Positions 1-5,893 of a stretch of 7,856 bases of DNA are shown piece by piece. The position numbers and the translations under genes were made by a program. Source of the stretch: Candidatus Solibacter sp. (lineage in GTDB: Bacteria; Acidobacteriota; Terriglobia; Bryobacterales; Bryobacteraceae); the NCBI GenBank assembly GCA_017883345.1, contig JADGNT010000208.1, positions 1-7,856 on the forward strand, given 5' to 3'. Under the pieces are notes generated by a model. That model did not search any database and was not told the DNA's origin. It saw nothing but the letters and a program-made list of their open reading frames with translations. How positions within the stretch are numbered: position 1 is the first letter of the stretch; each line of letters begins with the position of its first letter.

Positions 1-1
1 T

Positions 2-1135
2 CACAACGCCACCACGCCCGTCGATCCGGAAGTTCTCGAGACGGCGGTGTCGTGCCTCGGACAAGTGTATGGTAACGCGTCCAGCATCCACCATTTCGGG
101 CAGGCCGCGAAGCAGCGTTTGGAAGCCGCGCGCCGCCAGGTGGCCACGCTGATCAACGCGTCGGCGGCCGAGATCGTCTTCACCGGCGGCGGCACCGAGG
201 CCAACAATCTCGCCATTCTTGGCCTGACGCGCGCCTCGACGGCCGCGCCCAAGCACGTCATCACCTGCGCCATCGAGCACCCGGCGGTGCTCGCGCCCGC
301 CAAGCAATTGGGCATCGAAGGCGTGGACGTCACCTGCCTGCGGGTCGGGTCGAGCGGCATCGTCAGTCCGGAAGACATCCGGCGCGCCGTGCGCCCAGAG
401 ACCGTGCTGGTCAGTATCATGCACGCCAATAACGAACTCGGCACGCTGCAGCCCATCGCGGAAATCGCGCAGATCGCGCACCAGGCCGGCGCGGCGCTGC
501 ACGTGGATGGCGTGCAGGCGCTGGGCAAAGTGCCGGTGGACGTGGTTGCGCTCGGCGTGGACCTCTACAGCATGAGCGGCCACAAGTTGTATGCGCCCAA
601 GGGCGTGGGCGCGCTCTACGCGCGCAAGGGAACCCGCTTCGCGCCCATCTCCTACGGCGGGCATCACGAGCGCGACCGCCGGCCCGGCACGGAGAACGTC
701 CCGGGAATCGCGGCCTTCGGCGCGGCCGCGGAACTCGCCGGGCGCCGCATGGCCGAGGACACCGAACGCCTCGCCATGCTGCGCGACCGCCTGGAGAACG
801 CCGTGCTCGAACGCATTCCCGGCACGGGCATCAACGGCTCGCGCTGGAATCGCGTGCCCAACACCAGCAATCTTTACTTCGACGGCATCGATGGCGAAGC
901 CATGGTGATCGCGCTCGACCTGCGCGGCTTCGCGGTCTCCACCGGGGCGGCCTGCTCCAGCGGAGCGCTCTCGCCGTCGCACGTGCTGAAGGCCATCGGC
1001 CTGAGCGATGACCGCGCGCGCGCCAGCATGCGCTTCTCCCTGGGGCGCGGCAATACGGCCGGGCAGGTGGACGCGCTCATCGAAGCCATCGGCGCCAGCG
1101 TGGCGCACTTGCGCAGGATCTCGGTGCATGCCTGA
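2..1135 (+). CDS. Cysteine desulfurase, NifS/IscS class (5' end cut off by the window edge)
   Basis: A PLP enzyme that removes sulfur from L-cysteine, giving alanine and a persulfide used for Fe-S clusters and tRNA thiolation in the cytoplasm. The reading frame is already open at base 2 with HNATTPVDPEVLE, the conserved start of the family, so only about 7-10 residues are missing. The GTG at 47 is internal and is not the start. Visible sites: the histidine over the PLP ring in CAIEHPAVL (codon 278-280), Asp and Gln of HVDGVQALGK (506-517), the PLP lysine in SGHKLYAPKG (584-586), and the catalytic cysteine in TGAACSSGALSPSHVL (953-955). The C-terminal RFSLGRGNT is typical. The short SSGALSPSHVL loop points to type I (NifS/IscS) rather than SufS. 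I give no symbol because iscS and nifS cannot be separated here. The next gene, mnmA, is a natural sulfur acceptor. The stop overlaps an ATG at 1128 in the mnmA frame. Confidence 0.95.
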   Translation, partial: HNATTPVDPEVLETAVSCLGQVYGNASSIHHFGQAAKQRLEAARRQVATLINASAAEIVFTGGGTEANNLAILGLTRASTAAPKHVITCAIEHPAVLAPAKQLGIEGVDVTCLRVGSSGIVSPEDIRRAVRPETVLVSIMHANNELGTLQPIAEIAQIAHQAGAALHVDGVQALGKVPVDVVALGVDLYSMSGHKLYAPKGVGALYARKGTRFAPISYGGHHERDRRPGTENVPGIAAFGAAAELAGRRMAEDTERLAMLRDRLENAVLERIPGTGINGSRWNRVPNTSNLYFDGIDGEAMVIALDLRGFAVSTGAACSSGALSPSHVLKAIGLSDDRARASMRFSLGRGNTAGQVDALIEAIGASVAHLRRISVHA

Positions 1136-1190
1136 GGACACCGTTTCAGAAGTTCGGTCACGTATTGCCAGACCGCTTGCTAACGCGCGC

Positions 1191-1231
1191 GGCTCTGATC
1201 GGAGCCACGACCGTAAGGGAGTGGTTGTGCC
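1191..1231 (+). repeat. Dispersed short repeat, copy A
   Basis: The core at 1199-1221 matches 4954-4976 at 21 of 23 positions. A GGCTC (1191-1195) / GAGCC (1202-1206) hairpin with a 6-base loop lies at its left end. In the mnmA frame it translates as ARGSDRSHDRKGVV; from memory, closely similar peptides recur in annotated Solibacter-group proteins. It lies between the cysteine desulfurase and mnmA. A REP-like, possibly mobile, intergenic element is my inference. Confidence 0.7.
1216..1221 (+). promoter_or_regulatory. Probable ribosome binding site of mnmA, supplied by the repeat
   Basis: AGGGAG lies 5 bases before the GTG at 1227. This site decides the start chosen for mnmA. The bases belong to repeat copy A. 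The later in-frame GTG at 1257 has no such site. The earlier ATG at 1128 has only a weak AGGA (1115-1118) 9 bases away, and starting there would add repeat-encoded residues to the protein. Confidence 0.5.
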
Positions 1232-2384
1232 GGAATACGTCACCGTAATTCCGAACGTGAGTACTGAGTTGCCCATCGCAGTCGCCATGAGCGGCGGCGT
1301 GGACAGTTCCACGGTCGCCGCCATGCTGGTGCGCCAGGGCCGCACCGTGGTCGGCATGACCATGCAGTTGTGGAATCAGCGGCGGCTGCCGGAACTAGCC
1401 TCCGAAGCCGGGGCACCCTCTGGGTCCGGACGCTGCTGTTCCCTGGACGATGTCTACGACGCGCGCCGCGTGGCCGAGCAGATCGGCATTCCCTACTACG
1501 TGGTCAACTTCGAGCGGCAGTTCGAAGAGCACGTGGTGAAGCCCTTCGTGGAGGAGTATCTCGCCGGGCGCACCCCCATCCCCTGCACCCTGTGCAACAA
1601 CTACATCAAGTTCGATCGCTTCCTGGAGATGGCCGATTCGGTGGGCGCGCACTACATGGCCACCGGCCACTACGCGCGCGTGCGCTTCGACGCCGCCACG
1701 GGACGCTATCAACTGCTGCGCGCGGTGGACCGTTCCAAGGATCAGACCTACTTTCTCTTTGGCCTGACCCAGGCGCAGTTGGCGCGCACCCTGTTTCCGC
1801 TGGGCGAATTGAATAAGCCCGAAGTGCGCGACATCGCCCGCTCCATGGATCTCGCCGTGGCGTCGAAGGGCGACAGCCAGGAGATCTGCTTCGTCCCCAA
1901 CGGCGACTACGCGGCCTTCATGGATGCCTACCTCAAGGAAAAGGGCGTGGCCGTGGAGCGCACCTCGGGCGAGATCGTGACCACCGAAGGGCGCACGCTC
2001 GGCCGCCACGAGGGTGTGCACCGTTTTACGGTCGGGCAGCGCAAGGGGTTGGGTATCGCGACCGGTGAAGCCCTCTACGTGATTGCCACCGATCCGGCCA
2101 GCCAGCGCGTCACCGTCGGCGGCAATGACGATCTACAGTGCGCGCGCTTTGTGGCCAAGCAGGTGAATTGGATTTCCATCGCCGGAGTGGACGACGGAGC
2201 TACCATGCGGGCGCAGGTCAAGATCCGCAACAAGCACGCCGCCGCGCCCGCCACGCTCTCTGGCACCGGCGATGCGGAACGCGTCGGGGTGCGCTTCGAC
2301 GACCCGCAGCGGGCCATCACCCCGGGACAGGGGGCGGTCTTCTACGACGGGGAGATCGTGCTCGGCGGCGGCTGGATCGAATAG
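1227..2384 (+). CDS. mnmA: tRNA-specific 2-thiouridylase MnmA
   Basis: This cytoplasmic enzyme activates C2 of the wobble uridine U34 in tRNA-Lys, tRNA-Glu and tRNA-Gln with ATP and inserts sulfur to give 2-thiouridine. From GTG 1227 it is 385 residues; E. coli MnmA has 368. Seen in order: the PP-loop ATP motif SGGVDSS (22-28); RCCSLDDVYDARRVA near C70/C71; the catalytic region TPIPCTLCNNYIKF with C120 and C123; HYMATGHYAR; DRSKDQTYFLFGL; the second catalytic cysteine in DSQEICFV (C221); and the central-domain motif HRFTVGQRKGLGIATGE. The C-terminal beta-barrel ends in GGGWIE. E. coli has Asp where C120 stands, so this is the CxxC-plus-C form. The start is uncertain: an ATG at 1128, overlapping the upstream stop, would give 418 residues with a repeat-encoded extension. 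The upstream cysteine desulfurase probably feeds it sulfur directly, since no Tus relay genes are present in the window. Confidence 0.95.
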   Translation: MPEYVTVIPNVSTELPIAVAMSGGVDSSTVAAMLVRQGRTVVGMTMQLWNQRRLPELASEAGAPSGSGRCCSLDDVYDARRVAEQIGIPYYVVNFERQFEEHVVKPFVEEYLAGRTPIPCTLCNNYIKFDRFLEMADSVGAHYMATGHYARVRFDAATGRYQLLRAVDRSKDQTYFLFGLTQAQLARTLFPLGELNKPEVRDIARSMDLAVASKGDSQEICFVPNGDYAAFMDAYLKEKGVAVERTSGEIVTTEGRTLGRHEGVHRFTVGQRKGLGIATGEALYVIATDPASQRVTVGGNDDLQCARFVAKQVNWISIAGVDDGATMRAQVKIRNKHAAAPATLSGTGDAERVGVRFDDPQRAITPGQGAVFYDGEIVLGGGWIE

Positions 2385-2409
2385 GATGCCCACATCTCAT
2401 TTTTGGGTC

Positions 2410-2415
2410 TACAAT
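2410..2415 (+). promoter_or_regulatory. Possible -10 box for the small membrane protein gene
   Basis: TACAAT is followed 7 bases later by a strong Shine-Dalgarno site and then the ATG at 2435. The best -35 candidate, TGCCCA at 2387-2392 (17-base spacer), matches the consensus at only three positions, so this is weak. Readthrough from mnmA, 50 bases upstream, could also express the gene. Confidence 0.35.
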
Positions 2416-2422
2416 AGCGGTC

Positions 2423-2428
2423 AGGAGG
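2423..2428 (+). promoter_or_regulatory. Strong Shine-Dalgarno site
   Basis: AGGAGG lies 6 bases before the ATG at 2435. It fixes the start of the small membrane protein; the longer open frame running upstream through mnmA is a shadow. Confidence 0.85.
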
Positions 2429-2434
2429 CTCTGC

Positions 2435-2704
2435 ATGTTCGGCATGTTGGCTGTCCTGGTTTATCTGCTGGCGATGGGCATCCCCATCTACCTGTTGTAT
2501 CGCTTCCACTCGCAATCCTGGTATTGGCATACGCTGTCGGTCCTGGCAGCGATTACCCTGGGGTTTATCCCGATACCCTTCGAATTGCAGAAGCCGGAGT
2601 TCGATCTGCTCTTCGGTTTCACATTCATCGTATTGATGATCTGGGGCGCGGGCGGGCTGATTCTGTTCCGCACGCACCACGCGCACGACCAGAAACACGC
2701 ATAA
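2435..2704 (+). CDS. Small integral membrane protein of unknown function
   Basis: An 89-residue protein that I do not assign to a named family. It is almost entirely hydrophobic, with three likely membrane helices: about residues 3-22 (MLAVLVYLLAMGIPIYLLY), 31-48 (ending GFIPIP) and 57-78 (LLFGFTFIVLMIWGAGGLIL). Short polar links lie between them: RFHSQSW after the first helix and FELQKPEFD after the second. The tail RTHHAHDQKHA holds four histidines and is positively charged, which by the positive-inside rule places it in the cytoplasm. The AGGAGG site fixes the start. The gene follows mnmA by 50 bases on the same strand and may be co-transcribed, but nothing links it to thiolation. It is a real gene by its ribosome site and by the regular spacing of hydrophobic segments; the function is unknown. 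Confidence 0.8.
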   Translation: MFGMLAVLVYLLAMGIPIYLLYRFHSQSWYWHTLSVLAAITLGFIPIPFELQKPEFDLLFGFTFIVLMIWGAGGLILFRTHHAHDQKHA

Positions 2705-2728
2705 CCACGCTGGCGCGAGCGACTGCGC

Positions 2729-2753
2729 GGGGCGGGCAATTCCCCCCGTCCCC
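2729..2753 (+). terminator. GC-rich hairpin after the small membrane protein gene
   Basis: GGGGCGGG (2729-2736) can pair with CCCGTCCCC (2745-2753) with one bulged T, across a short loop. It begins 25 bases after the stop codon. No T-run follows, so it is not a classic intrinsic terminator. It may stabilise the 3' end or pause transcription. Confidence 0.35.
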
Positions 2754-2849
2754 ACTGCGCCCGAACTCGGTGGACCAACCGGACTGCCCGCCGCGACCAC
2801 GCCAATTCGCGCCATCGGTGTGACCGTTCGGAACAAAATGCCTCGTACC

Positions 2850-2974
2850 ATGGGGCGGACCCCCTGGTTCGCAACCGACGCGCACGCCCGCTCGCGCAGC
2901 ATGGATGATGCCGATTTCGTTGGCGACAAGCGGGTCCAGGGGGGGATCCGCGCGGACCAGGGGGTTCACCCCAC
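2850..2974. repeat. Inverted repeat with 23-base arms in the non-coding stretch 2705-3009
   Basis: Arm 1 (2850-2872) and the reverse complement of arm 2 (2952-2974) agree at 19 of 23 positions. The inner 14 bases are ACCCCCTGGTTCGC (2859-2872) against GCGGACCAGGGGGT (2952-2965), which pair with a single G-T wobble. The spacer is 79 bases. A third related block, TCCAGGGGGGG (2935-2945), lies just inside arm 2. No convincing protein is seen anywhere in 2705-3009. Confidence 0.6.
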
Positions 2975-3009
2975 AATTTGTGCAGAATCGCCGCCGGGCT
3001 CGGGGCCGG

Positions 3010-3933
3010 CTACCAGCGGAAGAAGCGGTACGGGTCGTCCCACTCTTCCGGCACGTCCAGGTAGAGCCCGTCCAGCCAGCGCTTCTCGCCCGCACCGGCC
3101 GGGTCCGCGAAGCGCGCCACGAGCGGCGTCCCGCGCGCCGCCCCCATGTTCGCCAACAAGCGCGCCGAGAGGCATGCCACCCGCCGGAAGGTGCGCTTGA
3201 CGTTCATCTTCTCGCCGGAGTAGTCGAATTGCCACGGCGCCAGTTGTGAAAATACGACGTTCGCGCCTTCCGCCCTGGCCAGCACGCCGTTCCCCACCAC
3301 CGTCGCCCCCGCCGCCACCAGCATGGCGGATGCCGTGTTGTTATAAGACAGCATGACGCCCTTCAGCGGCAGCGCCATCACGAACATGCTGATGGTGTGC
3401 TTCCGGCCCGTGCGGCACAACGCCGTGAGGTCGATCTCGCCCGCCGGGTAGCGCATCTCGCCCGCCTTCTTGCCGTCCACGTACACCGCCGCGTAGGAAT
3501 TCAGGTAGGCGGTACTCAGCTTGATGCGGCGGCCGCTCCACTCCCCCGGCACGGTCACCTCCCGCTGCTGCCATGCCGCCGTCACGCCGGCCAGGTCCTT
3601 CTTGGCCCAATCCGGATGCCGGAAAAAGAGCGTCGTGTCCCCCGGCCCCTGGGCCCCGTCTGGCCAGCTTTCCGGCACCCGCAGGTATCCCCAGCCGCCA
3701 TCCGGCGCCGCGTCCCCCTCGCGGCCGGCGGGTTGCCAGCGCCACAGCCCGTTGATCGAGAGCCGCTCGCGCGTCGCCGTCGATTCGCGGTACGCCTTCG
3801 CGAGGTCCCAGACCGCTTTCACGCCTGGCGGCAACTCGCCTCCGGCCGCGGCACGCCCGGCGATTTGCGGCGCCGCCGCGCAGGCCGGCGCTCCCAGGAC
3901 GAACAAGGCATCTCTTCTGGAAATCTTACGCAT
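3010..3933 (-). CDS. Exported protein with GH2-like sugar-binding fold, probably internally shortened
   Basis: A 307-residue protein from the ATG at 3933. The N-terminus MRKISRRDALFVLGAPACAA is a Tat-type leader, so it probably acts outside the cytoplasm. Residues about 59-200 look like the beta-sandwich (jelly-roll) domain of glycoside hydrolase family 2-like proteins: INGLWRWQP, LRVPESWP, TTLFFRHPDW, REVTVPGEWSGRRIKLSTAYL, AAVYVDGKKAGEM, PLKGVMLSYNNT. The rest, GNGVLARAEGANVVFSQLAPW to the end EEWDDPYRFFRW, resembles the far C-terminal part of much longer relatives, as I recall them. No GH2 catalytic glutamates or TIM barrel are present, so hydrolase activity is doubtful. It may only bind sugar, or be a decaying gene. 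It is divergent from the sugar isomerase gene, 124 bases apart. The open frame extends upstream to 4059, but the Tat leader fixes the start. AGGGGAG just before the ATG is unusually close for a ribosome site. Confidence 0.7.
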   Translation of the reverse strand: MRKISRRDALFVLGAPACAAAPQIAGRAAAGGELPPGVKAVWDLAKAYRESTATRERLSINGLWRWQPAGREGDAAPDGGWGYLRVPESWPDGAQGPGDTTLFFRHPDWAKKDLAGVTAAWQQREVTVPGEWSGRRIKLSTAYLNSYAAVYVDGKKAGEMRYPAGEIDLTALCRTGRKHTISMFVMALPLKGVMLSYNNTASAMLVAAGATVVGNGVLARAEGANVVFSQLAPWQFDYSGEKMNVKRTFRRVACLSARLLANMGAARGTPLVARFADPAGAGEKRWLDGLYLDVPEEWDDPYRFFRW

Positions 3934-4017
3934 GCTCCCCTGAGCGTACCGAACCCTGGCGCCAAGCGGAAGCGCGTCGCCATGTGTGGGGCTGACCCGC
4001 CGGTTTCGCCTGCGCTC

Positions 4018-4051
4018 TTGACTTCCGGCCCGCCTGGCCCGGGTATACAAT
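4018..4051 (+). promoter_or_regulatory. Promoter for the TIM-barrel isomerase gene (probably leaderless)
   Basis: TTGACT (4018-4023) is a good -35 box, and TATACAAT (4044-4051) holds the -10 box. The 20-22 base gap between them is longer than the usual 17. Only 6 bases separate the -10 box from the ATG at 4058. With no Shine-Dalgarno sequence, transcription would begin at or next to the start codon. Confidence 0.55.
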
Positions 4052-4057
4052 TGACGC

Positions 4058-4918
4058 ATGCCGCGCTTGACCCGCCGTCAGATCCTGGCCGCCGCGCCGT
4101 TTCTCGCCGCTGCCGCTCCCGCCCGCTTGCCGATTCGCAGGGCGGTTGAGTTCAGCATGCTGCCCGGGAAGATTCCCGTCCTCGACCGCTTCCAGATGGC
4201 TCGCGACGCGGGCTTCGAGGCCATCGAATGCCCCACCACGCCAGACACCGCCGCGGCCGAGGAGATCCTTGCCGCCTCGCACAAAACCGAACTGCCTATA
4301 CACTCCGTGATGAATGCGGAGCACTGGCGCAGCCCGCTCTCCTCGGCCGACCCGGCCGTGGTGGAGAAGAGCCTGGACGGCATGCGCACCAGCCTGCGCA
4401 ACGCCAAACTCTGGGGCGCCGATACCGTGCTGCTGGTCCCCGCCGTGGTCAACCCCGAAACCACCTACGCCCAGGCCTGGGAGCGCAGCCAGCGGCAGAT
4501 CCGCAAGCTGATCCCGCTCGCCGCGGAAGCCAAGGTCGTCATTGGGATCGAAAACGTCTGGAACAAGTTTCTGCTCAGCCCGCTGGAATTCGCGCGCTAC
4601 GTCGACGACTTCGCCTCGCCGTGGATCCGCGCCTACTTCGATATCGGCAACGTCGCGATCCAGGCCTATCCGCAGGATTGGATCCGCACGCTCGGCAAGC
4701 GCATCGTCAAGTTGCACTTCAAGGATTTCTCGTTCAAGAAGCGCTTGGCCGAGTTCACGCCGCTGCTCGAAGGCGAGATCGATTGGCGCGCGGTCCACGC
4801 GGCGCTCGCCGAGATCGGCTATCAAGGAACGGCCACCGTCGAACTCTCCGGAGGCGACGCCGCTTACCTGAAAGAGGTGAACTCGCGCTTCGAACGGATT
4901 CTCGCCGGGCAGGTCTGA
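4058..4918 (+). CDS. Exported sugar isomerase/epimerase, TIM-barrel (xylose isomerase-like, AP endonuclease 2 fold)
   Basis: A 286-residue protein. MPRLTRRQILAAAPFLAAAAPA is a twin-arginine type leader, so it is probably exported after folding. The mature part is a single TIM barrel of the sugar phosphate isomerase/epimerase family (hydroxypyruvate isomerase, IolE/IolI, epimerase relatives). The four metal ligands of this family are visible: E165 in VIGIENVWNKF, D195 in RAYFDIGN, H220 in IVKLHFKDF and E262 in TATVELSGG. Further active-site candidates are E57 in FEAIECP and H82 in PIHSVM. The likely reaction is metal-dependent isomerisation or epimerisation of a sugar or keto-sugar; the substrate cannot be read from the sequence. 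No Shine-Dalgarno site precedes the ATG, but a -10 box ends 6 bases upstream, suggesting a leaderless message. It is divergent from the GH2-like gene and close to the exported oxidoreductase, a usual partnership for this family. Confidence 0.88.
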   Translation: MPRLTRRQILAAAPFLAAAAPARLPIRRAVEFSMLPGKIPVLDRFQMARDAGFEAIECPTTPDTAAAEEILAASHKTELPIHSVMNAEHWRSPLSSADPAVVEKSLDGMRTSLRNAKLWGADTVLLVPAVVNPETTYAQAWERSQRQIRKLIPLAAEAKVVIGIENVWNKFLLSPLEFARYVDDFASPWIRAYFDIGNVAIQAYPQDWIRTLGKRIVKLHFKDFSFKKRLAEFTPLLEGEIDWRAVHAALAEIGYQGTATVELSGGDAAYLKEVNSRFERILAGQV

Positions 4919-4945
4919 AGTCGGGTGTGCGTCACGGAAGGCGAA

Positions 4946-4988
4946 CGCTTCAATCGGAGCCGCGACCGTGAGGGAGCGATGTCTTGCC
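4946..4988 (+). repeat. Dispersed short repeat, copy B
   Basis: The core 4954-4976 matches 1199-1221 at 21 of 23 positions. A hairpin is kept at its left end: GCTTC (4946-4950) pairs with GGAGC (4956-4960 region) using one G-T pair. This copy lies 28 bases after the isomerase stop, and its right end overlaps the -35 box of the next gene. Confidence 0.7.
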
Positions 4989-5011
4989 AAGTCCGCTTGA
5001 ACGTGTAAAAT
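4984..5011 (+). promoter_or_regulatory. Promoter of the secreted unknown protein
   Basis: TTGCCA (4984-4989) and TAAAAT (5006-5011) are separated by 16 bases. Both are close to the housekeeping sigma consensus. The -35 box lies at the edge of repeat copy B. Transcription would start near 5018, so the ATG at 5010, inside the -10 box, cannot be the start codon. Confidence 0.6.
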
Positions 5012-5019
5012 GGAAAACT

Positions 5020-5024
5020 GGAGG
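5020..5024 (+). promoter_or_regulatory. Shine-Dalgarno site
   Basis: GGAGG lies 9 bases before the ATG at 5034. It supports that start over the in-frame ATG at 5010, which would put charged residues in front of the signal peptide. Confidence 0.75.
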
Positions 5025-5033
5025 AAATCGGAG

Positions 5034-5816
5034 ATGCTAAAGAGAAATCGATTCTCGAGCGTTGCTTCCCTGTTGCTGTGTGTGTTGCCGGCGGTGGCTG
5101 CCGATTCGGTTTTGGCGGTGGACCGCGGGCTTCCGCAGAGTAATCTGAACAACGCCTCCGGCAGCGCGCGCAGCAATGTGCGCTGGGGCGGAGACAATCA
5201 GGGGTTCATCGGCGACGACTTCACCATCGGCGCGCCCGGCGAGCGCTGGGTAATCGATTCCATCCGCGCCTGGGCCGTACCGGGGTATGCCGAGGTGAGC
5301 GCCGCCAGGTTGAGCGACTTCTACCAGGACGTCCGCCTTTACCTCGGCGCCTCCTCCAGTGACGTGACGCCCGTGGCGACGGCTCAACTCGCGGACGGAA
5401 CCGACGAGGTTTCCAACCCGAACATTCGCATTTCGGAAGCCACGGGCAACGGCGCTTTGCTGTATGACGATTTCGGCACTCAGCTTCGCATTTGGCAGAT
5501 CGATTTCACCAATCTGAACGTCCCCGTGCGCGGCGGCTCCAAAACGCGCTTTGGGGTCTGGGGCATGGGCCGTCCCATTCCCGGCCAGGACGGCAAGACC
5601 CACATGTGGTTTAACCACGGCTCCAATGCCGCGCTCAGCGGTACGCGCCAGGATGGCGCCGACGGCGTGATGCTGATCTTCGATGGCGCCGGCCGCGCCG
5701 ATGGTACACTGCGTGCCGAAGTCAAGGATTGGGATAAGCCGTCCGACATCAACGTGCAGGTCTTCGCGCACCGCGCCGGCGCTCCGGCCACCGGCCCGGT
5801 GAGATCCGCCCAGTAG
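5034..5816 (+). CDS. Secreted beta-rich protein of unknown function
   Basis: A 260-residue protein without a family name that I can assign. MLKRNRFSSVASLLLCVLPAVAADS is a classic Sec signal peptide: basic start, hydrophobic core at about 8-20, and a likely cut after AVA (residue 23). The mature part begins VDRGLPQSNLNNASGSARSN and is rich in short alternating strands with aromatic residues (RWVIDSIRAWAV, YQDVRLYLGAS, LRIWQIDFTNLNVPV, TRFGVWGM), suggesting one or two beta-sandwich domains. There are no cysteines after the leader, no membrane anchor, no PEP-CTERM or LPXTG-like tail, and no obvious catalytic motif. The C-terminus AHRAGAPATGPVRSAQ looks like a disordered tail. It has its own promoter and ribosome site, so it is likely expressed separately from the isomerase gene 115 bases upstream. 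A binding or surface role is only a guess. Confidence 0.8.
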   Translation: MLKRNRFSSVASLLLCVLPAVAADSVLAVDRGLPQSNLNNASGSARSNVRWGGDNQGFIGDDFTIGAPGERWVIDSIRAWAVPGYAEVSAARLSDFYQDVRLYLGASSSDVTPVATAQLADGTDEVSNPNIRISEATGNGALLYDDFGTQLRIWQIDFTNLNVPVRGGSKTRFGVWGMGRPIPGQDGKTHMWFNHGSNAALSGTRQDGADGVMLIFDGAGRADGTLRAEVKDWDKPSDINVQVFAHRAGAPATGPVRSAQ

Positions 5817-5848
5817 CGTAGCCCTCCGGGCCGGGTGCCCCCTGGGCG

Positions 5849-5866
5849 GCCCCCATTCTTGGGGGC
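5849..5866. terminator. Hairpin terminator between convergent genes
   Basis: GCCCCC (5849-5854) and GGGGGC (5861-5866) form a perfect 6-bp stem with a 6-base loop, in the 77 bases between the stop codons of two convergent genes. ATTCTT follows on the plus strand. The symmetric stem could serve both directions, though neither side has a strong T-run. Confidence 0.6.
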
Positions 5867-5893
5867 ATTCTTGGCTTCGCCCCCGCCGAGTCC

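Noticed and set aside
1395..2021. Minus-strand open frame of 208 codons
   Set aside because: Antisense to the conserved core of mnmA. Its His/Ala/Gly/Val-rich composition mirrors the codon structure of the sense gene.
2820..3249. Plus-strand open frames across the gap and the 3' end of the GH2-like gene
   Set aside because: They are rich in Arg, Pro and Ala, start inside the inverted repeat region, and run antisense to a conserved C-terminus.
3934..4059. Earlier in-frame start for the GH2-like protein
   Set aside because: The added 42 residues would bury the Tat leader and overlap the divergent gene's promoter and start codon.
5010..5033. Upstream in-frame ATG for the secreted protein
   Set aside because: It overlaps the TAAAAT -10 box, would add eight charged or polar residues before the signal peptide, and lies before the Shine-Dalgarno site.
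3926..5197. Very long open frame on the minus strand (423 codons)
   Set aside because: It lies antisense to the well-supported isomerase gene with its full metal-ligand set and to the start of the secreted protein. The translation shows no domain or leader. Long antisense frames are expected at this GC content.
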